Shown one piece after another: positions 18,686-28,144 of a stretch of 47,610 nt of DNA. Position numbers and translations under genes: made by a program. Origin of the DNA: an uncultured Planctomycetaceae bacterium (GTDB lineage: Bacteria > Planctomycetota > Planctomycetia > Planctomycetales > Planctomycetaceae). The stretch spans positions 1 through 47,610 of the forward strand of contig CALFSX010000145.1 in the NCBI GenBank assembly GCA_937916515.1, in the 5' to 3' direction. The notes under the pieces are model-generated. The model was given only the letters and a program-made list of their open reading frames with translations. It ran no database searches and had not been told where the DNA came from. Position 1 is the first letter of the stretch. Each line of letters starts with the position of its first letter.

Positions 18686-18901
18686 ATGGGCCTTAAGCAG
18701 ATTGAAGTTGTCAGCGACGACATGGTGGCCATTCTGCGGGGAAAGACTCCCGCAGAACGCCTCGCTATGACTCACACGCTGTGGCGGACAGCTCGCAAAA
18801 GGCTCTACTATTCAATTAAGAGCCTGAACCCCAATTGGGATGAAGATCGGGTTTTGATGGAGACGGCTCGACGAATGCAAGGCTCGGAGCGAGCTGAATG
18901 A
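18686..18901 (+). CDS. MenA / Rv0078B-like antitoxin
   Basis: 71 residues from ATG 18686; an in-frame upstream start at 18617 would add a non-conserved Arg/Asn/Ser-rich leader. The protein is helical and basic, with IEVVSDDMVAILRGKTPAER near the start and NPNWDEDRVLMETARRM near the end. This layout resembles small proteins annotated as Rv0078B-related (MenA1) antitoxins. Its stop overlaps the next start by ATGA (18898-18901), a typical toxin-antitoxin arrangement, and the next gene is a MenT/AbiEii-like nucleotidyltransferase. In the intact Mycobacterium system the partner modifies tRNA 3' ends. Here the toxin is broken, so this may be an orphan antitoxin. Assignment from memory of the family; moderate confidence. 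Confidence 0.65.
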   Translation: MGLKQIEVVSDDMVAILRGKTPAERLAMTHTLWRTARKRLYYSIKSLNPNWDEDRVLMETARRMQGSERAE

Positions 18902-19481
18902 GCGGAACGTTTCCGGATGACCAGCACGATCTTTTGGAAGATGTCGCGAAACGGCTACATCAGATTGGCATCCGGTACTTCGTGACCGGTTCGCAGGCTT
19001 CAACACTGTACGGGGAGCCAAGGTTTACTCTGGATATCGACATCGTAATCGAACTGGCGAAGGAAAACGTTTCGCAGCTCATAGAGTTGTTTCGGTCGGA
19101 CGAATTCTACCGAAGTGAATCTGAAGTCAGTGATGCGGTTGAGCGGTGAGGAATGTTCAATTTGCTTCAACCAACAACTGGCGGCAAAGTTGATTTCGTC
19201 GTTAATAAAGACAGTGAGTTCGACCGATCGCGGATGCTGCGAGCCCGATCAATCCCAATTGGAGAATTGGCGTTAGTGCAACGTTTGCTTCAGCTGAGGA
19301 TGTGATTCTAAAGAAACTGCAGTGGTATCAACACGATAATTCAGACCGACACATCAGGGATATTGTTGGCGTTCTCAGAGTACAGGGGGACGCCATCGAC
19401 ACAATCTATGTTCAAGACTGGATACGTCAACTTGACGTGTCCGACGTCTGGAGCACCGTACTCGACACACTTTCAAGCTGA
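18898..19481 (+). pseudogene. Decayed MenT/AbiEii-like nucleotidyltransferase toxin
   Basis: The first 83 codons are intact and show the nucleotidyltransferase core: G31-S32-Q-A-S then PRFTLDIDIVIE with the metal-binding pair D46 and D48. An in-frame TGA (19147-19149) follows ...DAVER, yet the same frame continues with GMFNLLQPTTGGKVDFVV and SEFDRSRMLRARSIPI, which belongs to the same fold. Between about 19245 and 19272 the frame shifts by one base, and the new frame reads FASAEDVILKKLQWYQHDNS, then SDRHIRDIVGVLRVQGDAID, to TGA 19479-19481, the expected C-terminus. So two separate lesions, one stop and one single-base shift, inactivate an otherwise full-length gene. The overlap with the antitoxin start and the short distance (17 bp) to the next gene are preserved. 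Confidence 0.85.
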
Positions 19482-19498
19482 CCTCGGAAGACTGCCCC

Positions 19499-22400
19499 AT
19501 GACATTCAGAACTCAAATACTTAGCCTGTTGCTTTTCACGTCAGCATTCTGCACGCACCTAAGCGCCGCCGACCTGAACCTGCTTTTCATGGGCGACAAC
19601 GGACATCATCGGCCTGAGTCACGGTTTCAGGAACTGGCTCCGGCGCTGGAAGCTCGCGGGATTCAGATGAAGTACACCGACCGCATGGAAGATCTCACGC
19701 CGGAAACCCTGGCGAAGTTCGACGGCTTAGTGCTGTATGCCAACATCGATCGCATTGAGGATGCTCAGGCGAAGGCTGTGTTGGATTATGTCGCCAGCGG
19801 AAAGGGGTTTATTCCTCTGCATTGCGCCACGTTTTGCTGGCGGAACAACAAGGACATCGTCGCTTTGATGGGTGGCCAGTTTCAACGACATGGCGGGCAG
19901 GTGTTTACCACCGTCATCGCCGAACCCAACCATCCAATCATGAAAGGTTACGGCAGCTTCACCAGCTGGGATGAAACCTACATCCATCATCTGCACAACA
20001 CAAAAAACCGAACGGTACTGGAATACCGAATCGAAGGAGATCAGGCCGAAGGCAACGATCGCGAACCGTGGACGTGGGTGAGAACTCATGGCAAAGGTCG
20101 AGTCTTCTATACTGCCTGGGGGCACGATGAACGAACCTTCAATCAACCGGGTTATCACAACCTTGCTGAACGAGGCATTCGCTGGGCGTGCGGCGACGAT
20201 CCATCCGTCGTGCCGGCCTTCATAGATGCAGACTCATTTGCGGTTCCGAAGATGACAGAGCTCACTAAAGATGTGACTCCCTTCGAATTCATCGACGTTG
20301 GTCCGAAGATTCCCAACTACACACCCGGTCGACAATGGGGCGTGCAGGGCAAACCCAAGACAACCATGCAATTGCCATTGTCGCCCGAAGAAAGCATGAA
20401 GCACTTTGTCACGCCCGAAGGCATGGCCGTGCGACTGTACGCCGACGAACGCAGCTTTCTGGCAAAACCAATTGCCATGAGCTGGGACGAACGCGGTCGT
20501 CTGTGGATTTGCGAAACCGTTGACTATCCCAACGAACTGGGCGGCAATCGAGACCGCATCCGCATTTGCGAAGATACAGACCACGACGGCAAAGCAGACA
20601 AGTTCACGGTGTTTGCGGAAGGACTCAGCATTCCCACGGCGATCGTCATCGTGCGAGGCGGAGCTGTCGTGCAAAACGGCACCGAAACCATTTATCTAAA
20701 AGACAGCGATGGAGATGATGTCAGCGACCAAAAGACAACGCTGATCACCGGCTGGGCTTTGGGGGATACTCACGGCGGAGTCAGTAACTTCCGCTACGGC
20801 CTGGACAACTGGATCTGGGCGATGCAGGGTTACAACAATAGCACGCCGCAGTACGACGGCAAGACGGCTCAGTCGTTCCGTCAGGGTTTCTGGAGATTCA
20901 AACTATCTCAGACAGATCCACCAAAAGTTACCGACCTGGAATTTGTTCGTTCCAGCAACAACAACACGTGGGGTCTGGGTATCAGCGAAGACGGTCTAAT
21001 CTTTGGATCGACAGCCAACCGCAATCCCAGCATGTTTGTGCCAATCCCGAATCGTTATTACGAAGGTGTTAAAGGCTGGAGCCCATCAACTCTGGGATCC
21101 ATCGCCGACACATTCCTGTTTGATCCGATCACCGAAAACGTGCGGCAGGTGGACCAGTTTGGTGGCTACACAGCCGGAGCCGGGCATGCTCTTTACACGG
21201 CCCGCACGTTTCCTCAGCAATGGTGGAACAAAACGGCGTTCGTCTGCGGGCCGACCGGCCATCTGGTCGGCACCTTCGTGCTGCGACGCGATGGAGCTGA
21301 CTACAAATCCACCAGCCCCATCAACCTGTTGGCCAGCAACGATGAGTGGAGTGCTCCGATTATGGCCGAAGTTGGCCCGGATGGAGCCGTCTGGGTTCTG
21401 GATTGGTACAACTACATCATCCAACACAATCCAACTCCACAGGGTTTCGAAAACGGCAAAGGCAATGCTTACGAAAGCGACCTGCGCGACAAAAAGCACG
21501 GACGCATCTATCGAGTCGTGCCAACTGGCGACGAAGGCGATACGGTTCACCAATTCAGCAGCCTTGCCGACGCCACCAACGAACAGCTTGTCGAAGCCCT
21601 GAAGCACCCGTCGTTTATGTGGAGACTGCAAGCTCAGCGATTGCTGATTGAACGCGGGGCGAAGGATGTCGTGCCGCAACTGCTGGCGTTGCTGGCTGAT
21701 GACTCTGTGGATGCGGTTGGTCTAAACGTTGGTGCCATCCATGCGTTGCACACATTGAAAGAGCTCGGAGTTATCGACGGCGACAAAACGGTTGCGGCCG
21801 CTGATCTCCATCGACCCCGTGTCGGTGGGATCCAGACTTCCCAGCTACAGCCAGCAATCCTCACAAACGGCAGACTCCACCGACCTCGTGTCGGTGGTGA
21901 AACGACTCATCGTTCAAAGGCGGAAGCCCGCCGTTCCACCGACACAGGGGCGGTGGAGACGTCAACAGCAGACGTAAACCACAGTAGCCATCAGTCGATC
22001 GACCACCGACGCGAGGTCGGTGGAGCAATCCTGACGTCTCTTCCGACCGCGTTGCATGCGGACGAGGCTGTACAATCGGCACTCGACAAGGCCCTGGCTC
22101 ACGCATCGCCTGGTGTTCGACGCAATGCGATCGCTGTGTTGCCGAGTGACGAGCATGGTCTGGCAATGTTGCTGAAGCACCAGAACCTTTTCACCGACAA
22201 GGACGCTCAGGTTCAGTTGCAGGCGTTTCTGACTTTGTCAGACATGCCAGTGGGGAAAGATTCTGCCGCACCAGTCTTCAGCGTCGGCCCGGATGCCACA
22301 GACCCGTCGTTAATCGACGCAGTCACCGCAGCCGCAGCCGTTCATGCAGCAACAAACCTGAGTCGATTGACTCAGATCACAGAACAGCCGGGTGGCGTGG

Positions 22401-24181
22401 TGATGACGATGACATCTGATGCCAGCAAAAAGATTGCCGGGCGAGTTGCCGAACATGTGGCTCGTAGCCGCCCCGACGCCGCAACGCTGACCGCGGTAGT
22501 GAACGATCTTCGTCAGGCAGACGCGGCTCTTCGTAATTCGATTCTGGACGGACTGACCGCAGGGCTGCCGGCGAACTTCGAATTCACAACAACCGATGCC
22601 TTCGACGCCGCTTTAGTGAAGGCATTGAAAGAAGCAGACAGCGTTTCGAAAAGCAAGCTGGTTCGCTTGGGAGCTCAATGCGGCACCAAAGCACTGGATG
22701 CGTTTGCGGAAGAGATCGTCAAAACGCTGATGGCCGTTGTTGGCGACAATAATGCCAGCGATCAGAATCGAATCGCGGCCGCGCGGGATCTGGTCGGCTT
22801 CCGTCCGGACGACGCGGCCATCGTTGGCGAAGTCGTCGGACAATTGAATGCTCAAACGGCTCCGCCACTGGGCGCCGCTTTGTTGCAGGCCATTCAGGGC
22901 AGCAAGTCTGCGGCCGCCGGTGAAGGCATCGTCGAAGCCATGCCAACTCTGACGCCTCAACTGAAGTCCGCGGCCATTAGCACTTTGTTAAGTCGACCGG
23001 ACTGGGCGAAGTCGCTGCTGGCTGGTATCGAACGTCGGGCCATCGATCTGTCCGATCTTTCGCTGGATCAAAAGCAGTCGCTGAGATCCTTCCCAGACAA
23101 AGCCATCAAAGAACAGGCCGAAAAACTGCTCGCCATGGGCGGTGGATTGCCAGATGCCAACCGTGATAAGGTGCTGCAGGCGTTGATGCATCTGTGCGAA
23201 GAAGAAGGCAACGTGGATGCTGGTCGCGAGATGTTCAAGAAGCACTGCATGAAGTGTCACAAACACGGCGAATTGGGCGACAAAAACATCGGTCCTAACC
23301 TGACCGGCATGGCCGTTCATCCCAAGGAAGAATTGTTAACGCACATCATCGATCCATCGCGCAGCGTCGAAGGCAACTTTCGTATCTACACCGTGGTTGA
23401 TATTGATGGGCGAGTCCTGAACGGAATGCTGGCATCAGAAACAAAAACCAGCATTACACTGATCGACACCGAAGCCAAAGAAACCAGCATCCAGCGAGAA
23501 GACATTGACGAACTTGTGGCGTCAAAGAAGTCTGTCATGCCGGAAGGTTTCGAAAAGCAAATGACAGAAGCAGAACTGTCCAACCTGTTGGAATTTCTCA
23601 CCAACAAAGGCAAGTACGTTCCTGTACCGCTGGATCGCTACGCCACCGCCATCAGCACAAAGGGACTGTTCAGCAACGGTGACAACGGTCCGGACCGCAT
23701 GGTGTTCAGCGATTGGTCACCGAAGATGTTTGGCGAGATTCCGTTTCTGCTGACTGACCCAATGGGCAAGAGCAAGCCGAACATCATTCTGCTGTACGGC
23801 CCGAATGCAGCTCTGCCCGCCACCATGCCAAAATCGGTAACGTTGCCGTGTAACACAGCGGCGAAGACGATTCACCTGCTGGGTGGAGTCGGCGGTTGGA
23901 ATTACCCGTTTAACAGCGACGAAACGGTTTCGATGATTGTCCGCCTGCACTACGCGGATGGCACTCACGAAGACCACGAACTGAAGAACGCCGTGCACAT
24001 TGCCGACTACATCCGCAAAGTCGACGTGCCCGGCAGCGACTTCGCTTTCATGCTGGGCGACCAACAAGTGCGTCACGTCGCGGTCACTCCAAAGAAGGCC
24101 GACAAGATCGCCACGATTGAGTTGGTCAAAGGCCCGGATCGTTCGGCTCCGATTGTGATGGGGGTGACGATCGAACGGTAA
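19499..24181 (+). CDS. Giant secreted ThuA / PVC-type dehydrogenase / HEAT / cytochrome c protein
   Basis: 1560 residues with a signal peptide (LSLLLFTSAFCTHLSAA). Domain order: ThuA-like glutamine-amidotransferase fold (about 26-235, ending in THGKGRVFYTAWGHDE); a sorbosone/glucose-dehydrogenase-like propeller of the planctomycete 'membrane-bound dehydrogenase' type (about 300-690, e.g. MSWDERGRLWICETVDYPNE); HEAT-like helices (about 700-1200); one heme c site C1250-MKC-H in the TIGR02603-like region; and a C-terminal beta-rich domain (about 1400-1560), perhaps carbohydrate-binding. Such proteins are thought to act in periplasmic carbohydrate oxidation. Odd: residues about 770-844 do not fit HEAT repeats and are encoded by in-frame palindromic repeats (separate entry). 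Start follows a GGAAG box, 17 bp after the toxin pseudogene. Confidence 0.93.
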   Translation: MTFRTQILSLLLFTSAFCTHLSAADLNLLFMGDNGHHRPESRFQELAPALEARGIQMKYTDRMEDLTPETLAKFDGLVLYANIDRIEDAQAKAVLDYVASGKGFIPLHCATFCWRNNKDIVALMGGQFQRHGGQVFTTVIAEPNHPIMKGYGSFTSWDETYIHHLHNTKNRTVLEYRIEGDQAEGNDREPWTWVRTHGKGRVFYTAWGHDERTFNQPGYHNLAERGIRWACGDDPSVVPAFIDADSFAVPKMTELTKDVTPFEFIDVGPKIPNYTPGRQWGVQGKPKTTMQLPLSPEESMKHFVTPEGMAVRLYADERSFLAKPIAMSWDERGRLWICETVDYPNELGGNRDRIRICEDTDHDGKADKFTVFAEGLSIPTAIVIVRGGAVVQNGTETIYLKDSDGDDVSDQKTTLITGWALGDTHGGVSNFRYGLDNWIWAMQGYNNSTPQYDGKTAQSFRQGFWRFKLSQTDPPKVTDLEFVRSSNNNTWGLGISEDGLIFGSTANRNPSMFVPIPNRYYEGVKGWSPSTLGSIADTFLFDPITENVRQVDQFGGYTAGAGHALYTARTFPQQWWNKTAFVCGPTGHLVGTFVLRRDGADYKSTSPINLLASNDEWSAPIMAEVGPDGAVWVLDWYNYIIQHNPTPQGFENGKGNAYESDLRDKKHGRIYRVVPTGDEGDTVHQFSSLADATNEQLVEALKHPSFMWRLQAQRLLIERGAKDVVPQLLALLADDSVDAVGLNVGAIHALHTLKELGVIDGDKTVAAADLHRPRVGGIQTSQLQPAILTNGRLHRPRVGGETTHRSKAEARRSTDTGAVETSTADVNHSSHQSIDHRREVGGAILTSLPTALHADEAVQSALDKALAHASPGVRRNAIAVLPSDEHGLAMLLKHQNLFTDKDAQVQLQAFLTLSDMPVGKDSAAPVFSVGPDATDPSLIDAVTAAAAVHAATNLSRLTQITEQPGGVVMTMTSDASKKIAGRVAEHVARSRPDAATLTAVVNDLRQADAALRNSILDGLTAGLPANFEFTTTDAFDAALVKALKEADSVSKSKLVRLGAQCGTKALDAFAEEIVKTLMAVVGDNNASDQNRIAAARDLVGFRPDDAAIVGEVVGQLNAQTAPPLGAALLQAIQGSKSAAAGEGIVEAMPTLTPQLKSAAISTLLSRPDWAKSLLAGIERRAIDLSDLSLDQKQSLRSFPDKAIKEQAEKLLAMGGGLPDANRDKVLQALMHLCEEEGNVDAGREMFKKHCMKCHKHGELGDKNIGPNLTGMAVHPKEELLTHIIDPSRSVEGNFRIYTVVDIDGRVLNGMLASETKTSITLIDTEAKETSIQREDIDELVASKKSVMPEGFEKQMTEAELSNLLEFLTNKGKYVPVPLDRYATAISTKGLFSNGDNGPDRMVFSDWSPKMFGEIPFLLTDPMGKSKPNIILLYGPNAALPATMPKSVTLPCNTAAKTIHLLGGVGGWNYPFNSDETVSMIVRLHYADGTHEDHELKNAVHIADYIRKVDVPGSDFAFMLGDQQVRHVAVTPKKADKIATIELVKGPDRSAPIVMGVTIER
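21806..22025. repeat. Four palindromic repeat units in frame inside the ThuA gene
   Basis: Units at 21806-21830, 21875-21900, 21934-21959 and 22003-22025 share an 8-bp stem around a 5-nt loop: CCACCGAC-ctcgt-GTCGGTGG (unit 2) and CCACCGAC-gcgag-GTCGGTGG (unit 4) are perfect; units 1 and 3 have one imperfect pair each. Unit loops of opposite sense (ctcgt against gcgag) show both orientations. A GGCGG-aagc-CCGCC palindrome lies between units 2 and 3. The units sit within coding sequence and keep the frame, adding residues such as LHRPRVGG twice and HRREVGG. Looks like a REP-like element inserted into a protein gene. Confidence 0.85.
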
Positions 24182-24197
24182 CAAGGTAAGGTCAGAA

Positions 24198-24280
24198 CTC
24201 ACGCAACGGCTCCAAGAAGCAAAGTAGCAGCAGTAACGACGACAATCCGATTTCTTCGTCACTCTGCGCCGTTGCGTGAG
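24198..24280. repeat. 13-bp perfect inverted repeat, 83-bp unit
   Basis: CTCACGCAACGGC at 24198-24210 and its exact reverse complement at 24268-24280 enclose 57 bp. It lies 17 bp after the giant ThuA gene. It could be a long-loop terminator, a tiny mobile-element relic with terminal repeats, or a structured RNA. A second, shorter pair CCACGC/GCGTGG follows at 24296-24317. No T-tract and no obvious target-site duplication. Confidence 0.6.
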
Positions 24281-24343
24281 AATCCGTTCAGCGGACCACG
24301 CTTTTCGACATGCGTGGAAACTAGCAGTCAGGAATAGAGTTGG

Positions 24344-24694
24344 ATGAACATCCTTCACTCCGGCGCCGCAACACGATGTAAGACTGGCTGGGGTCGAGGA
24401 GGCGCAATTGGCGGGAAGTTCACTGTCACAAACGATACGCTTCTGTTTGAACCCAATCAAATTTCCGGTGGTTCTGAAAAGTTCAGGGTTGAGATCGCTC
24501 AGCAGAACGTGCGAGACATCCATTGTTTCGATTTCTGCAAATTCCGGTGGCCAAGATGGCTCAGCTTTGCGAGCCCAAAGATCCAGGGAATCGTTATTGA
24601 GAGCATCGATGAAACCCAGCTGCACATGATCTCGCTGGATGTGCCCGTCGATCTGTTGGTTCAAAAGCTGAACGATATTCAAAAAAGGGTCTAA
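24344..24694 (+). CDS. Small GRAM/PH-like domain protein
   Basis: 116 residues from ATG 24344. The segment GGAIGGKFTVTNDTLLFEPN has the pattern of a GRAM or bacterial PH domain (GG-K-hydrophobic-T-N-x-x-L-x-F-x-P-N), and the C-terminal helix (VPVDLLVQKLNDIQKR) is the usual closing helix. There is no signal peptide or membrane segment, so it is likely cytoplasmic. Composition is normal for the region and the length suits a single domain. Function unknown; such domains bind lipids or proteins. Sits between the ThuA gene and the permease, same strand, with no clear operon link. Confidence 0.65.
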   Translation: MNILHSGAATRCKTGWGRGGAIGGKFTVTNDTLLFEPNQISGGSEKFRVEIAQQNVRDIHCFDFCKFRWPRWLSFASPKIQGIVIESIDETQLHMISLDVPVDLLVQKLNDIQKRV

Positions 24695-24778
24695 TTCCGC
24701 GCCCTCACATCTCGATTCGCAGTTGTCACAGGGTTCGCTACACTGTGCGGTAGTTACTTCCCACTATCTTCCGCTTGT

Positions 24779-24791
24779 GGGCTTTGAGCCC
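24779..24791 (+). promoter_or_regulatory. Hairpin just upstream of the permease start
   Basis: GGGCT-TTG-AGCCC, a 5-bp perfect stem with 3-nt loop, 11 nt before ATG 24803. It resembles in layout the hairpins in front of dnaE and ugd. There is no clear ribosome-binding site between it and the ATG. Confidence 0.3.
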
Positions 24792-24802
24792 AGTTGAATT
24801 CC

Positions 24803-25699
24803 ATGTTCGAATGGACTCTGACATCCGCACTGTTCGCCGCGATTGTGGGTGGCGGCGTTGGTTTTCTTTCCGGCCTGTTTGGAGTCGGCGGCGGTTTTCT
24901 GCTGGTGCCGGTGCTAAACGCTGTTTTGGGAGTTCCCATGTCAATCGCGGTTGGTTCGACCGCGTGCTACACCATCGGACCGGCAACTGTGGCGCTGCTG
25001 TCAAGAAAACCGAAAGCAGGTTTCATTGAATTGCCTCTGATTTTATCGGGAGGCTTGTTTGCTGGAGTCTGGCTGGGCACTCGCACAGTGGCGAACCTGT
25101 CTGCCGCGAAAACGATTGATATCGGGGGGCATTCCATGCCAGCCCTGGATCTGATGGTGCTGCTAAGTTACGCGGTGTTGATGTCCGCAATTTCAGCCAC
25201 TTCGCTGCTTGACGCCCTCAAGCCAACCCCCAGCGGCGGTGTGCGACGTCGAGGACTTTTAACGTCCGTTCAACTGCGACCGATGGCCAAAATCCCAGAT
25301 CTCCGGCCCGGAATTTATTCCATTCCGCTGCTGGCGTGGACGGGCATGATGGTCGGTTTTTTATCGGGTTTTCTGGGGATGAGCGGTGGGCTGGTGCTGA
25401 TTCCGGCGGCAATCTACCTACTGGGGCTGCGAGTTCACGACGCCACAACAGTGACGATTGTGATTGTCTGGATTGTGTCCATTCAATCAACAACGATGCA
25501 CGCCTGGAACGGCAATGTTCAGCGTTCGCTGGTTGTAGCGTTGCTGGTTTGCGGCACAATAGGAGCAGCCATTGGGTCACAGGTGGCCGTTAAACTCAAG
25601 AGTTCACAGCTGAAACTCGGATTTGGGTTGCTTGTGCTGGTATCGGCCCTGATTGTGTTTGCTAAACTGGCGCTGCTGTGGAGCAATTCGTCGAATTAA
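24803..25699 (+). CDS. TauE/SafE-family sulfite/anion permease
   Basis: 298 residues from ATG 24803; a TTG nine bases earlier would add three residues. Multi-pass membrane protein (about 8 helices) with the two family half-repeats: VGFLSGLFGVGGGFLLVPVL near the N-terminus and VGFLSGFLGMSGGLVLIPAA in the second half. The duplicated G-x-x-S-G-x-x-G-x-x-G-G motif identifies the family, which exports or imports sulfite, sulfoacetate and related anions. Nothing nearby (no sulfur or taurine genes) identifies the substrate. Standard length for the family. Confidence 0.93.
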   Translation: MFEWTLTSALFAAIVGGGVGFLSGLFGVGGGFLLVPVLNAVLGVPMSIAVGSTACYTIGPATVALLSRKPKAGFIELPLILSGGLFAGVWLGTRTVANLSAAKTIDIGGHSMPALDLMVLLSYAVLMSAISATSLLDALKPTPSGGVRRRGLLTSVQLRPMAKIPDLRPGIYSIPLLAWTGMMVGFLSGFLGMSGGLVLIPAAIYLLGLRVHDATTVTIVIVWIVSIQSTTMHAWNGNVQRSLVVALLVCGTIGAAIGSQVAVKLKSSQLKLGFGLLVLVSALIVFAKLALLWSNSSN

Positions 25700-25911
25700 G
25701 GGGCCTCAAGTGAAGGGGCCGCCAGTTGATGAAATGCTGCATAAAAGATCCTTAAGACTAATTCGCATACCAAGAACACGTTCGCCGCCAACCGCTGAGA
25801 GCGCAAGCCTGTGCCGATTGGCCTGTCCCCCCTGCTTCCGCAGACACGGCAAACGTGCTCCAAACATTTCCCTGGTATTCCCACGATTCCATTCGTGAAC
25901 AAAGCAAGCTC

Positions 25912-26367
25912 ATGCCTATCGATTTTCAGGACTGCCTGGTCCGCTATTCAAACCATGGAATTCAGTTCGACTATCCCGACATCTGGGCGATTGAAGAACA
26001 GGCGGCAGACGGAGACGTTTTAATTACCGTTTCCGGCAGTGAAACGTGTTTCTGGACTGTGCGGATCATGTCTTCTTGCCCGCCACCGCCGCAGGTTGTG
26101 GAATCGTGCGTCACGGCATTTGAAGAAGAATACGAAGACGCTGAAGTCGAACAAATCGAGGGGAAGCTTGCAGAAATGCCAGCTGTTGCCAGACATGTCA
26201 CATTTTTCTGCATGGATCTGATGAACGCGGCCAACCTCCGCAGTGTCAGAACATCGGAATTTACATTGCTGGTCTGGTGGCAGGGAACTCACCATGAACT
26301 GGCTGAAAACCAGCCAATTCTGGATCACCTGACGCATTCTCTGCGATCGCAGCAGTTGTTGGACTGA
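25912..26367 (+). CDS. Hypothetical small cytoplasmic protein
   Basis: 151 residues from ATG 25912; an upstream in-frame ATG at 25855 would add 19 residues of doubtful composition. Alternating beta strands (FQDCLVRYSNHGIQFDYPDIW, cut here) and a helix (VVESCVTAFEEEYEDAEVEQ) suggest a DcrB/PsbP-like alpha-beta fold: 'stretch + FDYP-x-x-W' near the start is typical of that group. No signal peptide is seen. It contains two cysteine-bearing loops (MSSCPPPP; FFCMDLMN). Function unknown. It lies 102 bp before trpE and may or may not be cotranscribed with it. Confidence 0.65.
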   Translation: MPIDFQDCLVRYSNHGIQFDYPDIWAIEEQAADGDVLITVSGSETCFWTVRIMSSCPPPPQVVESCVTAFEEEYEDAEVEQIEGKLAEMPAVARHVTFFCMDLMNAANLRSVRTSEFTLLVWWQGTHHELAENQPILDHLTHSLRSQQLLD

Positions 26368-26469
26368 CAAGATCAGTTGCAACTACCATACAGCAGCCTC
26401 AAACTAACCAGCGTTACCGCTAAGCAGCGACACCGAAACTTCCATTCCTGAAAACCAGCTCAGACTTTC

Positions 26470-27972
<1,503 letters not shown>

Positions 27973-28044
27973 ACAATTAGCGACAAAGAAACTGCCAATC
28001 GAAACGAACACGGCTTTCACGTATAGACTTCTTAAAGCAGCAAA

Positions 28045-28130
28045 CTTGTTCACGTTGAGTCAAGTTTTTTGGGCGACGTAGTCGCGTTTCTGAGCGGTAG
28101 CTCAAATGGTCTGAGGCACAGCCTCGTTAG
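28045..28130 (-). repeat. Q repeat, copy 1
   Basis: Read on the minus strand this stretch matches copy 2 (35361-35448) at roughly 85% by eye. Three short hairpins occur in order: GAGGC-tgt-GCCTC, GAGC-tacc-GCTC and GCGAC-tac-GTCGC, followed by ACTTGACTCAACGTGAACA. It occupies the trpE-holB gap and ends 15 bp before the holB start. Confidence 0.8.
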
Positions 28131-28144
28131 AATATTCGAAACCG

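Noticed and set aside
21806-22025. Palindrome cluster as a CRISPR array
   Set aside because: Spacings are irregular, units occur in both orientations, repeats are not exact and all lie in a coding frame; no cas genes.
23717-24682. 321-codon minus-strand open frame over the ThuA end and GRAM-like gene
   Set aside because: Overlaps certain coding sequence; no start signal or recognisable domain.
26368-26469. trp leader peptide or T-box before trpE
   Set aside because: No Trp codon run, no specifier loop or T-box sequence seen.
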